DNA of 64,000 nt. It comes from Spongilla lacustris. Lineage: Eukaryota > Porifera > Demospongiae > Spongillida > Spongillidae. How positions within the stretch are numbered: position 1 is the first letter of the stretch; every line of letters begins with the position of its first letter. The position numbers were made by a program, and so were the translations under genes. The stretch covers positions 16,476,085 to 16,540,084 of the forward strand of contig OX442415.1 of the NCBI GenBank assembly GCA_949361645.1. Direction: 5' to 3'. Positions 1-13,300 of this stretch are shown here, piece after piece. Under the pieces are notes generated by a model, which saw only the letters and a list, made by a program, of their open reading frames with translations, ran no database searches and was not told the origin of the DNA.

Positions 1-1388
1 ATTCCCTTCAACTGCACTTTTTCCCTTCAACTCTTCAAATTTTTTTGCCTTACAAAAAAGAAAAACAATCATCATTTGCATACACATGTACCAACATAGA
101 AAGTTAAGGTTAGTTCCATACATGCATAATACACATCCAGGCCTGAGTATAGGGAATTAGTGGAGAATCTGTGCATCAGTGAATATTAGATTTCAAACTG
201 GTATTTATTCTACATAATTTGTTTTGAATTGTTTAAATGAATGCCCTTCCTGGTACACTTACATGTTGAACATATGTACAATATTGCATGTTGAAGAGAT
301 GATTTCGCTTTTCAATATTCAAAAGATACATTGCTATGATGCTATGCACATAAAGTTGCACTTAACTGACCCTCCAACAAATTTATCCAATGTGTATATG
401 CATTAGTGAAAAAGCACACTCTGATGATTGAATGCTCTCCTTTTCATTTTTGAGTACCTTGGTTATTTTTACACATTTGTCTGGTTATCATGTTGAATTG
501 ATGTTCTGAAGTTGCAATGTCTAGATATAACAATATGAAGTGCACACTTGCAGATACATGTATGTTATTTCAACAAGTTTCCATTGTACAATGGCACTAG
601 ACACTTATAGAAATGCCTGTTTTAAATCTTATTGATTTCCCGTTTCTGCAGTGAATGGTCCACGATGCCTTGCGAGATACACTTTTTACTGATATGTAAT
701 ATAATCATGTGGAGCATTCACCTAACAGTATTCACCTAACCAGTATTCAGTTAACCAATATTCACCTAACAAGTATTCACTTAACTGGAGAGACATTCTC
801 CAGGAACTGTACACGAAAGCAAAGCAGGACTTAAGTAATGTGTAGTGTACACTGAATTTCCTTGATAAATGATTTTCGTTGTTCGGCAATTAGATGTTTT
901 ATACAGCAATTTATAGTTTAGCTTTAGTAATTCAATGACAACTTATACCAAGCTAATGTTAATATACGCTAATTGCATAGGTCTATTATAAATTGCAAGC
1001 TGCCATTAATACCATTTTGAAGTTAATAAAATGATTTTCCAATGAGAACTTGTTTCCATTTTTTCATTAAGTAAATATAACTTTCACAAACCGCATGTCT
1101 CCTTACATCAATGACAATAAATATCATGTTTTATCATCATGATTTTGTTAGAGAGATGCATGTTCCTTTTAGAAAAAGTAGCCATTTGCATGTGTTTACA
1201 TGTCAGCACATTGTTTTAACAAGTTATTAAGCACTAAAAATATGGTACATATACATGTATGCTAATCCTAAAGATAAAACGTTGATGTCTAACTCTCTTG
1301 GTTTGTGCTGCATATTCATTACTTTAGAAAAAACTATTGCGTTCAATTTTAGATAATTCCATTATGAACATACTTCCCATACAAGTAC
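1..1388. other. non-coding stretch at the left edge
   Basis: AT-rich sequence with no convincing exon on either strand. It lies 3' of the last FES/FER exon seen and is read as intron of that gene, because that exon ends at a splice donor and not at a stop codon. A short direct repeat around TATTCACCTAAC occurs several times near 720-785. Confidence 0.4.
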
Positions 1389-4300
1389 CTTCTCCGATTG
1401 CTCTTTCATATACTTTTCTAATCTCTGTTCCATTGCAGCCAATTCACACACCAACCTCTCATGTGTGAGGTTATTGATGCTCATTTTGGTGGGTTCCATC
1501 TTTGGAGAGCTGCAAGCCTGGAGCAATGAAGCGTCAAAGATGTAGTTTTCTTCATCAACTGGATCACTGAAATAGGTACATTTCAGAATGAGGTCAGAAA
1601 TTGGTACCAAAAATAAATTATTACATATCATTTTGAAAAGATGTAATTGGTATTTGATAGAAACATGCATGAACAATATTTTGGGTTACATCATATCACG
1701 TACACCACAAAACACAGCAGCAACTTGAAGAAAAGAAGAGGATTAGTTTCGCCATATATGAAACAATATCATTGACTTTTTTGTAAGATATACAATTTGT
1801 GACAGAAACTTGTAAAACAACCAACCCTACTCTCTGCATTATGAGTGTAAACTAATTTTTTTCCCAAAGAGAAAGCACCCCTTCACAAGTGATATGAAGT
1901 AATAAAAGATTGGGTGGTGGTTGTGTTACTGCTGATCATACGTTCTTTGCACAGAATTTTGTGTAACGCCAGCACAATTTGATATTAGACAAGGTATAAA
2001 AATATTCTCTCTGAAAAAGTTAGTGGTATATAGGATTTGAAGGCAACAGTGGTGTAAAAAGGAATGGAACAAGGGATTTGAGATACAATAATTATTTAGG
2101 CCTATATTTAGCACTTTGTACAATGGTGTCACATATATGTTTTTAAATACAGGAATAATTATTGTATCTCCAATCTCTTGTTCCCTTCCTTTTTACACCA
2201 CCATTGCCTTCAAATCCTATATACCACTAACTTTCTCACAGAGAATGTTTTTATATCTTGTTTCATTAGTGTGTTGCATGTTATGTATGCTGTTGTATGT
2301 ATATATGTATACGAGGTAGGGAAGTTTTCATTTTCATGCATATTATTTCATTTTATTTAAAAAAAAAAAAAAAAGTTTCATTAGTGTCTATATTGTACAG
2401 CCCATACATACAATTACATGAACAACCGTTGTTTTTATTGCCTAGCAACACAATGTTTAGTTCTGTTACCTTAGCAGCTGTACTAGATTGAAACTCTCGT
2501 GCCAAGCTTTATGCACTGCCTTGCTCACAGCTTGTTTCGATTTAAAATCTGCATGTTTACTGTCACAAGCAGATGCACACTTTTTTTTTCCCTGGATCCG
2601 CAGAAATAATGATTGTACCAAAATCAACTCTAACTTAAATCTTTAGTCGCGCTTTTGGCAATCCTCCCGTCATGTAGCTCTCTTATTTCGTTCCCGTGAA
2701 GGAATTTGACATAAACAACTTCCCTAGCCAAAAGTGGTGAGCAAAGCTGCGATTAGAGCTCTAGAACACAAACGACCACTTATTCTATATATGTGAAATA
2801 TTGCCATGGGAACGCTTTTAATATATAGCTCCCCCATATTACGTGATGCTTATGTATATCAGTTACATGCTTTATTTACATATCTGATACTTGCAGCACG
2901 GCTGTTTGCGGCCATACATTTTGTGGACACTTGGTTATTTATCTGAAATATTGAAATGATTACATCGTGCCTCAACAATGCCCATGGCGACCACAGGGTA
3001 GAACAAAAACGTGAGCCAGCACAAAACAGGTTGGTTATTGTCGCCATTTGAATACACGAAATAAAGTCAGCATCAATTTTACATTTACAGTGCTTACAGT
3101 TTTGTTGCCATGCTGCGTTATAGTGGGTAACCCGTGATGTACCTCTCCTGTTGGAAGCGAATTATCTATGTACCCAACCCTTAGAAAGTCAAAATCAAAA
3201 CTGAATCTTGAAGTAGCTAGAAGGTACTAGCTGATAATTGTATGTGCTAGAAGCCACCTTTTGACTCAGAGATGCCAAGTCTCACGCGTTCGGCGTGAGA
3301 CAGATGTAGCCCCCCCCCCCCCCCCCCCCCCCGCACATTTCCCATGGCAAAGATGGTTTATTAAAATTATATTCAGTTATAGCTTCATTAGAAACCATTG
3401 TGCTAGTTATGGATCTGTCTTATTAGCTGGAAAAACCGAGGTTCCGTCTCACGCCGAATGCTCGAGATTTGGCATCTCTGCTTTTTTGGGCCAGTGATAT
3501 GCAGTAGGTAAGTTACGCGTGATAAGCAATATGGTCATTGCTGAATTCGCTCGGGTCCAGTTGGGAGGAGGATCGCTGACACATATTGTGGAGCCAAGGA
3601 GGGTATATACTCCTTCACAATAAGTACCAAGGGCTGAACTTTGTCTGGTACTGAATAGGGGCCATGAATGGTACGTTCGTTGAATCATGTATGGATTCAG
3701 CTCCAGCTGTTCTCCCAGGAGGCCAAATCCAACATGCGTTTTAATTTCCTTGCATATGGCACTGTATGTTCTGCAACTTGCTGTCCTGGTAGGAGTGTGG
3801 GTCTGGGTGATATGCATAAATGTCAGGGTCTCATTAAAAAAATAGAATTGTTAATAAACTTAACAGTGAATTGTAATTGGCTGAAATCATGTTGAAGCCA
3901 ACCTTTGGGGCAGACGAGATGCTGTCTCACTTCAGGCTTTATTGCACTGGTGTGTGCCATATCTAATGTCCTTCCTACAGGTTTGACACTCGGGTGCTAT
4001 GTCCATCAATAGTGTGTGGATCAGCTGTGGTGCTGCCTTTAGCTGTGGTGCAGTTAGTGGAGTGTCCATGAAGCAGCATGAACATTTAATCCCACTACAA
4101 TTGAATACCTTGAACCTTGCACATCAGTGCTCTACACAGGAGCTGACAACCCTCAGGCTTAAGAGACACTGTAGCTGCTCCAAATTTAAAGGGACTATGC
4201 TGAACTGCTGATATTGTGCTTCCAGCACAAGATGATCTCTGCAACAATGAGTGTTAACCAGTTCTGTCATTGCTGGTGTTAATAGCAAAGACTGTGTACA

Positions 4301-7300
4301 AATGACCTGCAAACTCTTGGCAGTTATATGAGCTCCTTGTTTTCTTTTCCCTAGCCTCTACCAAGAACCAGCTACACACTGTTTGACTTTCGTCATATGG
4401 TGCTCCACCCAAAACCACACCTATTATTCATTAAAAAAACTGATGCCTATTTAAAAATGCTCTCCGATGTGTGTTGTTGAGTGCTCATGCTTACCGATGC
4501 TGCGCATAACAAATGAAGTGCTCTTGCGCGTTGATAATTTTATTGACTAGACTGGTAGGGTGTGTGCGGTGTTTCAGCGGAATTACTTACAGCATGTGTG
4601 GTATATGGCTCGCTAAAAACAACATGTATAATGAGGTACGAACATTACAGCTTTTGAGGCGTATACCGTATTGTCTAATTATCAACCTGGTGTCCAGCCG
4701 TGGCAGATGTTCTTCCAGGAAACTCTAAAGCCATTGGTGTATTTTGCGCTCTTTAAAACCATTCCTATCCCGAGTTATACTCACCCAGAAAAAAACTGTC
4801 GGAGGAGAAAATTCGGTCTGGGAACGAGAACAGTACGAGCTTTTTTGTTCTTTTATAGTCAAGAATCTGGCGACTTGAACTATACATTAAAATAATTGTC
4901 TTTCCTTTCTGGTTCGGTAGCAACAAAGAGCTAAAACTATCCGTTTCTCGGTACGCGAGTTACTTTTTAAATGACATTCATGATACGGCACTTGGAGAGT
5001 TACTGTCGTAACTCTCAATTAAAGTCACTCTATATGACTGCTGCAACTCATTTGTATTCAAACCAAACTTTGTTATGCCAGGTTTACATATCATCAATCT
5101 CTGAGAGTGGTGGAAAGCATTCTTGGTTGTGAATGTTGCCACTGTCCAATAGCTGATGGATTATCATAATAGCCTTTGCATTGCACACTGCCCTGTGTCA
5201 CACTGCCTTGAAATTGAGCACGATCAGGCTAGCATGCAAAACCATGTCCTAAAGTGCGAGCACAAAACTTTACACCTTTTCCAACGTGCTTCATTAACAT
5301 AAATGTGTTTTGCAGCTGTCAGGTGCCTGTCATGTATGGAGACATGCATGGTGCCGTGCAGTCTGTGTGAAAGGTGGTGTCATATCAAGTTATGCACAAC
5401 TACTAAAACTAAAACTAAACTTTAAAACAACATCCGAACTGAAAATTTCAGGGCAAACCATATTGTAGTATATCAGTTCGGATGGACTAAATATTTCAGG
5501 ACCACAATCCCACCAGCAACACTGCAACCCCACACTAGTACTAACAGAACATGTGTTTTTTTAAAATTTAACATCTTAATAGCAGATTGCAACCAAATCT
5601 GGGTGATGCTTTCAAAGAGCACATATACATTTAAGTTATCAGTATGCCCAAAACTCATTAAAAAAAATAATTTCTATCGATATATAGGCTCAATAATTTT
5701 CACGTAAAAATGTGTGGGTTTTAGGTACTGTGTATACAGGGTGTTCCACAATCAAGGAAAATTGAACCACAAACAGATAATTAATTTCTAATTGTTGCTT
5801 ATAATGTGAGCTAAACAGTTGATGTAAACGAACTAAATATTCATGTAAATGAAATAAAATATTAATGACTCCCAACAACACCTAGTTTCAAGTTAATAAT
5901 ATTAATGTTGGGTGGGTATGTTAGTTAAAAGAACTGTCTCTAATTAACTACTTCGTTTAAGAGTTATTCAAAATTGAAATCTTGATTTATTTTATGTTTG
6001 CAAAGTACTTGATTAAGGAGGGTTTTTGAGAAATTAATCAAGCATTAAAGATGATTTCACCAACATGTCTTCTCTTGCTGCTAGCGTTTTGAAAAATGGA
6101 TAATTAACTGTTTTTGGTTAATTTATAAACGATGATTGTGGAACACTGTACACATCATACAAAAGTACACAAAGAAACAGCAGTCATTACCTTTTGTTCT
6201 CTTTGATAAAATCTACGTATTCCTGTTCAGGTTTCAACTGATCTAAAGTCATCATGATTTTGTCACATGACTCCTGATATACCTTGGACATGTCCACGAT
6301 TAGGGCATACTCTTCCATTCGCGTCTTCCTGCAAGATGAGAAATGTAATAGTTGGGAGTCATAATTTTTTTTATAAATGCAGCCTAACAATTTAATCTCC
6401 TAAACTTACCATTCACTAACAAACAGCTCCATCTTCTCTTGCAGTCCATCGAGACAGAAGGGCAGCATAGTAGTGTTGTAATGCTTCATATGGCAGTTGA
6501 CATTGAGCAGAGAAAGAGTATAGTCATTGTGAGCTGTGTGCAACTGTTGAGCAACTTTCACATACTTCCCGCGAAGCCTACGGGGGGGGGGGGGGGGGGG
6601 GGGGGGGGGAAGCATATGAAATTTATCGAGAGTTACGGCAGTAACTCTCATATAGGATTTGTGCCGTATCATTAAAAGAACGCATCCCGTGTATAACTCA
6701 TGAACCGGGAAACAGATAGTGTAGCTGTTTATTGCTATCGATCCACAATGGAAAGACGATCATTTTCATGTTTTGTTCAAATACTTTAAGAGAACAAAAA
6801 GCTCGTAGTTCTCGTTCCCAGACCGTAATTTGTCCATAGTCGTCGTCGTCGTCTTTTATGGGCGAGTATAACTCGAGATAGGAAAGGTTTTAAAGAGCGC
6901 CAGTTACACCAAAAATCGTAGAATTTCCTGACAATACATCTTCAGGTATCAGATATACAAATAAAGCATGTAACTGATATACGTAATTTGCAGCTGTTCT
7001 TGCGCGCCAAGATATATGTAATCACTACGTAATACAGAGTTATAGGCGAGGGGGGGGGGGGGGGGGGCAAAAAAAAAAGTTATAGACACCATCCCAAAAA
7101 TTCTTAAAACCAAGGGCCAGGTCAACCCCCCCCCCCCCCCCCCCCCCTCCGCCTTCGAACACGCCCATTTTTCGACCACGCCCCTTAAAATAATTACGTA
7201 ATTGACAATTGACCACACCTACAATGAAGATAATATTACAAATTGAAAGCAGGCTTCGTTGCAGATTGCTGTTGTAGGTGTTGTCACTTCTTCGCTTGCA

Positions 7301-10300
7301 GCTGGAGATGCTGTTTCACTTGTACCATAGAATTTCGCGATACTCAGTCTCTCGTGCCATGACGTAATGCACAGGCTGTAGGCCTATCGAATATTACATC
7401 CCTGCCCATCAATTAAGGTTTGCGGTACTCCAACAAGATTTTGAAGAACGGCACGCATTATCGTTCATGATTTCGTAAAGTACTCGTTTAAACAATAGCA
7501 GGCGGGGCATGCTCGCGTGAGGCGTGAGTCGGCGTGACCTCATGCATGTTACTTAGTACCAGGTGTATCCGTGGCTTACTTAGTAGCGTTAGTATAGTTT
7601 TTATCTTTACATTGCTTTGCGACGCTTCAATTGTTGCACTATTGGGTAGTGAATTGGTATGAAGGCCACGCCCACGAATTGTGTCTCAGTCACTTGATAA
7701 TATGCTTTCCACAATGAAATAGCTTGCAATCGCACTAGATAGGCAGTTAAGCCATATCTTTGCATGAATTGGACACCCATGAACACTACAAACAATATGA
7801 TTCCATCATTATGTTGAGCTAAAGTGCCAAAAAAAAAATTAAGAAAAGTGATGAATTTTTTATTTTATTTTTTTTGGCCAAGACCCCCCCCCCCCCCCCC
7901 CCCCCTAACTTTGATACCTCATAACTTTTTTTTCTAGACCCCCCTGAAAAACATAATAGCATATTCGTGATGCTCTCAATGAGCTCTTCAAAGTTGGGGG
8001 ATGGTGTCTTTCACTTTGTTTTTTGCCCCCCCCCTCAGTTATAGGTATATTAAAGCCATTTCCATGACAATGTTATCGTGGTATGATTGGAACAAGTGGG
8101 AGTTTCATTTGTGTTTTTAGTTTTGCTCACCACTTTAGCTAGCGAAGTTGTTTTTGTCAAAACAACAAAAGCGGGCGTCTGCTCGTGACATGTACAGAGC
8201 AAATCTTGAGTCGAACCGAGCTTCTAAGAGGTGGCAACAGAAAAAGAATTCTGTTGCGGTGCGAGCTTCTAAGATGCGATGTTATGAATTGAACTCAGAG
8301 GGAAAGCTTGGCGCGCGAGTTTCGAACTACTGGAACAGCTGCAAATATAACATAACTGTAAACATTGTGTTGCTAGGCAATAAACATGGGAATTAAAACG
8401 GCTGGATTTTATCGTACAATCGTATTTACTTCTACATTGTACTACATGTACACCTATATACTAGTAGTAGTAGTCACTTATTAAAAGAAAAAAAAATGAA
8501 ACAAGATATAAAAAACATTCTCTCTGAGAAAGTTAGTGGTATATAGGATATATAGGATTTGAAGGCAATGGTGGTGTAAAAAGGAAGGGAACAAGGGATT
8601 CAGTGGAGATCCAATAATTATTCCTATATTTAGCACTGTATAGAACGTCATTACAATTATGTTGCTAAATATAGGAATAATTATTGTATCTCCACTGAAT
8701 CCCTTGTTCCCTTTCTTTTTACACCACCATTTCCTTCAAATCCTATATACCACTAACTTTCTCTGAGAGAATGTTTTTTATATCTTGTCAATACTACAAC
8801 ACTGCACACAGGGAATGCAAATTGCAAACCTTTAGGACCCTCAATCTAAACTAAGCCTGCTTTATAAAACACTCACTTGTCAATTTCATCAGGCTTGGCA
8901 TTTGGTCTCTTCAATGTATCCTCCAGCTTCTTCTTGGTGTTCTCAGTGGTCTGAAGCAAATTGAAGTACTCTCGTCTAAGGTTCTGGACGTTGGTACAGG
9001 AGGTATTGTACTCATCATCCAGCTGGGACCGACTGATGTCATATGCCTTGAAGCATCAATCAAGAGAAGATACTAGAGTTAATGCTACTGCCGAACAATC
9101 AATATCTCCAAACCAATCCTTTTTTGCATGCTTAGAAAAAATCACCACTAGCCCTTTTCTTAATGCGTAGAAAATTGTTAATGTACCAGGGGTGGATACA
9201 GGATTTATGTTGGGGGGTGGGGGGTTGGGGGGATGGGAGGCATATTGGAGGCAAGGATGGGGTGTGCTTCTCTAATGAGCAAGGAGGTCTGGGGATGTGC
9301 TGTCCAGTGAGGCCTGGGAAGAAAGCCTCAGCCTCTTTTTCTTTCTTTTGCACTTTGAAAACTAAAAAACCTGTGCATGTTTTTATTTGTTCAAATCGTG
9401 CAAATTGCAGTTAGAAGCATCCTTTTGCAGGGTACAGCTTTGATGATAGCATGTTCAATATCACTAGCCAACTCTTTGCCGTGTTTTTAGCTACAACAGG
9501 AACATATGCAGGATTTCATAAAAGGGCTTACATATGTAGGAAATAGTCCCGCACGAAGCACGGAAGCTCTGAGGTGCTGTTCAATTTATCTTTCAGCATT
9601 AGCTTGAACATCCCTATTGTGCACACATACATACTTTTTTTAACTCCCTTCCCCCCCTGTGTACAATGCTTCTGGTCCCATATGATAGATGTTATAGACA
9701 TTGGTGCATGCGTACTCGCAAATACATACAATTGTCATGATCTGACATCTGATGCTTAGCTATCAGCAATGATCACATGCACTATGTCCCCTCACGTGGC
9801 AATTGAAATTCGTAACACTGGAAATTCTGAATGTCCCTGAGCCTGAGGCACAACTACACATTATAAAGTTATGTGCAATCATGAATGTATGTGCATAGAA
9901 TGTGACTTGAGGTTGAGTGTTATTGCTGAACATGAAGGTTAAAAGCAATAATGGCCACGCCCTGACAATGAAAATCATTTGGCAGTAGATAATTATCAAT
10001 GGACTAATATTGCATAGTCCACACAAAATCAAAACAAATATAATCACATACCATTTAAACGTTCTCAAATATTCCTACATAATAGAACAAACAAATTACA
10101 TGTACACTAAAGAGTTCGATATGCACACCCTAACGTTTATATTGGCCTTAGACCCATGGCCAGGATAGCCTTGGTCACAGACCTGGCTAGGGTCAGGTTT
10201 ATGCAACAAGTAGAGAGGCTAGGCGGGAAAATGTCTCTTGGGCCTCCATCCCCCAATTCCCATAGGTTTCTACAGCCAACAGAACACAGGTCCACCCCAA

Positions 10301-13300
10301 CTCAAAGCACTTTGGGTCATTATTGACATTTTTGTGGACCCATGGCCAGGATAGCCTTGGCCACAGACCTGGTTAGAGTCAGGTTTATGCAACAAGTAGA
10401 GAGGCTAGGCGGGAAAATGTCTCTTGGGCCTCCATCCCCCAATTCCCATAGGTTTCTACAGCCAACAGAACACAGGTCCACCCCAATTCAAAGCACTTTG
10501 GGTCATTATTGACATGTTTGCGGGACTCTTCAGATATGACTTGTTTACACATTAAATGGACCACATAATCAACACCTTGTGGTTGCAGTAACTCATTTAT
10601 TATGACTCTCCAAACTTGTATGGTCAAAATAGCTAGCTAGCTTTGAGAAATGTTAGTGCTTAGACAAGCTGCTTGTGGCTGAGTGATTTGTTGCCCAAAA
10701 AGGGTATTTGGAACCACAAGTTAAAAGATCCTAGATGGACGTTTCCCAGGACATTAACGGGATAAATTCGTTTGGTGCCCCAAGTGTCATTGACCTCTCC
10801 CAAAATTTGCTGTTTATGTTTATCCTCCACCTTTTGTACTACTGTTGCCAATACATAGTAAAATCATTAGAACCACTAGTTTCTCAATCAATTGTACCAC
10901 TAATGCTCGAGTGCGGTGCCATACACATTAATGCAATCAACATAATGGTCTCTGCGCTGGAATGGTGCCACAAATGAAGTGTGTTTCATAAACTTCACAC
11001 TTACCCACACCCCAAAGGTTGCTAAACATGTACCATGTGTGTGTGTGTGTTACAAATATCATGCTAAACCATTTGTGACTGTGTTTCCAGTTCAAGTGAC
11101 ACATGACCCAATGCTCCTGAATAATGTTACTTGAAAACGAGGACTACTTATTCCTGGGCTGTAAAACCACTACCTTTTTGAAACCTCATCTCTTAAGTAT
11201 GCAGAAATTTATCACCTTGGAGTAGCGGAAAATAATAGCTGAAGTGAAGCTAATTGTCCCGTGAAATGTCATTTCCTCTATGGACAGTTAGCTTGCTTCC
11301 TACTCTAGGTGACAATGTTGCAGTAGTAGTTGATTGTACCATCAAAAGCTGGTTGTTCATACATGTTTAAATGTTAAGGTGGTAGAGTGAAAGAGGTTGC
11401 TCCTTACAGTACTCAGAGATAGTAGAGATACATGCAATGACATCCTGTTTTTTTGGCAGTATCCAGCTTACTGCCTACAGATTGGTACAATTCAACAAAA
11501 GAGCCAGGCCAAACAAGTATGATGGCTTGAGATTGCTGCAATGTAGACGCAACTCTGTCTGAGTACCACAGTTAATGCCCAACATGCAATGATAGCTTAT
11601 ACAGAAAGGACTCGTCCCTTATCATAATACATGCACTTGAAAAAAAGTCCTTTAAAACAAAGCACACAGAAAATAGATATCTGCTGAAGTAAGTGAGCAA
11701 AACATTACAAAACAGCCCATGCAATATTGTATCTTGCCCTGATGCATATGCATATACATCATACACAAATTTAAAATTACTACAGCTCACTCTCTTCAGT
11801 CTTTTTTTGTCCTTTATAAGCAGATCAACGGTGCACAGTAAGGTCCCTTCCACATGTTTGGCAATTGAATAGTGCTTCTTTTGGATAGTTTCCATTGCTT
11901 CTAGGACTCCATTCCATACCTGAGTGTATGCAAATCAGATTGTGTGTTTGTGCACATGTGAATTCATGTCCATGTGTGTGCAAAGGCATGTTGTGGTTTG
12001 CATATGCATGCAGAGGCAGTATTGAATTACTTCCTTTAACTACTAGATATATACGTATACTGGGCTGAAGATCCACATCTTTTCACCACATAAACATGCA
12101 TTTTCTGGGTTAGCATAAGTAAACGCTCCATCTAAGGCTTGAAACCTGTTAGTTTAGAAAAAACCGGTTGTAACAGGTTATTATAATAAAAAAACCGTCG
12201 GTTCAGGTGATTGTTTAAAAAATAACCGGTCGGTTAAGGTTGTTCATTTTAAAACAACCAGTACTTTCCGGCTTAAAAATTAATCATCAATTACTTATGC
12301 AATTCGATGGCCAAACGCTAAACCAGCAGACCCTCGGGCTTTGCCACACCACATGGCAAGTAAGATGATATGGTCCACGGCGTACTCCTAAGCACGTCCC
12401 TGATCTCGCTACGTATGACATGCAGTGCGCGCGGACTCACCATTACGGTGAGTAGAGGAGTTGTTGCTATTTTAATAAAGTTGCTATAGATATGTACCAC
12501 ATGAGATAGACACTGCTTTCCATTGTTCGCTTTCGTCCGCTTATTGTTTTCTCGTGCCCAGCATTATTGCAGGATGTAAGGCACGCATTACTTTTCTATA
12601 AAATACCAACCGGTCGTCGGTTGAGGTTGTTCAAAATTTCTAACAACCGGTTGAAGCGGTTATTTAACCAGTTGGGGTGGTTATTTTATCCTCGCAATCG
12701 GTTAACGGTGGTTAACCGGTTAACCGGAGCTCCTGAACAACCGGTTTCAAGCCTTAGATCCATCATTACCTCACAATCTGTCTATAGGTGAGAATAGTCT
12801 TCATCTGTGTAATGCATAATGCAGTTGCAGTTGCAACCAAGTGAGCATAAAGTCATTACAATTATGAGCAGCATGCATGCATGTGTATGTAAAGGAAGTT
12901 ATCAGCACATAACACCAGATAAGGTGTATGTCACAGAATTTCTTCAGTTCTAAAGTCTATTCACAAGCTGGTATGTCTGAATTTCACACTATATAGCCGA
13001 CAATATTATTTTAAAAGCAAGACACAGTTTAATAGGCAACATCTTGAAACTGAAGCATAAATATAAATTAACTGACATATTGGGTCCATAAAGACATTGC
13101 ATAGCTGTCTGAGTACTTTGCATGGTCCAGTCATAATCCAGCATTAAACAAATGATTGTGCTTGAGGAGCAAAGGCTATGTTGGGACAATCCCCAGGCTC
13201 AATGTCTCAGTGGTACACTCATATAAAAACTGGAATAGACCACTTGTAACTGAATTACATTGCACATCCACAATTGTTGCTCTGCGTGTGATGCAGTTGT

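Noticed and set aside
6406..7218. Poly-Pro and poly-Gly stretches in reading frames
   Set aside because: They translate intronic poly(G/C) runs; the real exon starts at 6577 after the tract.
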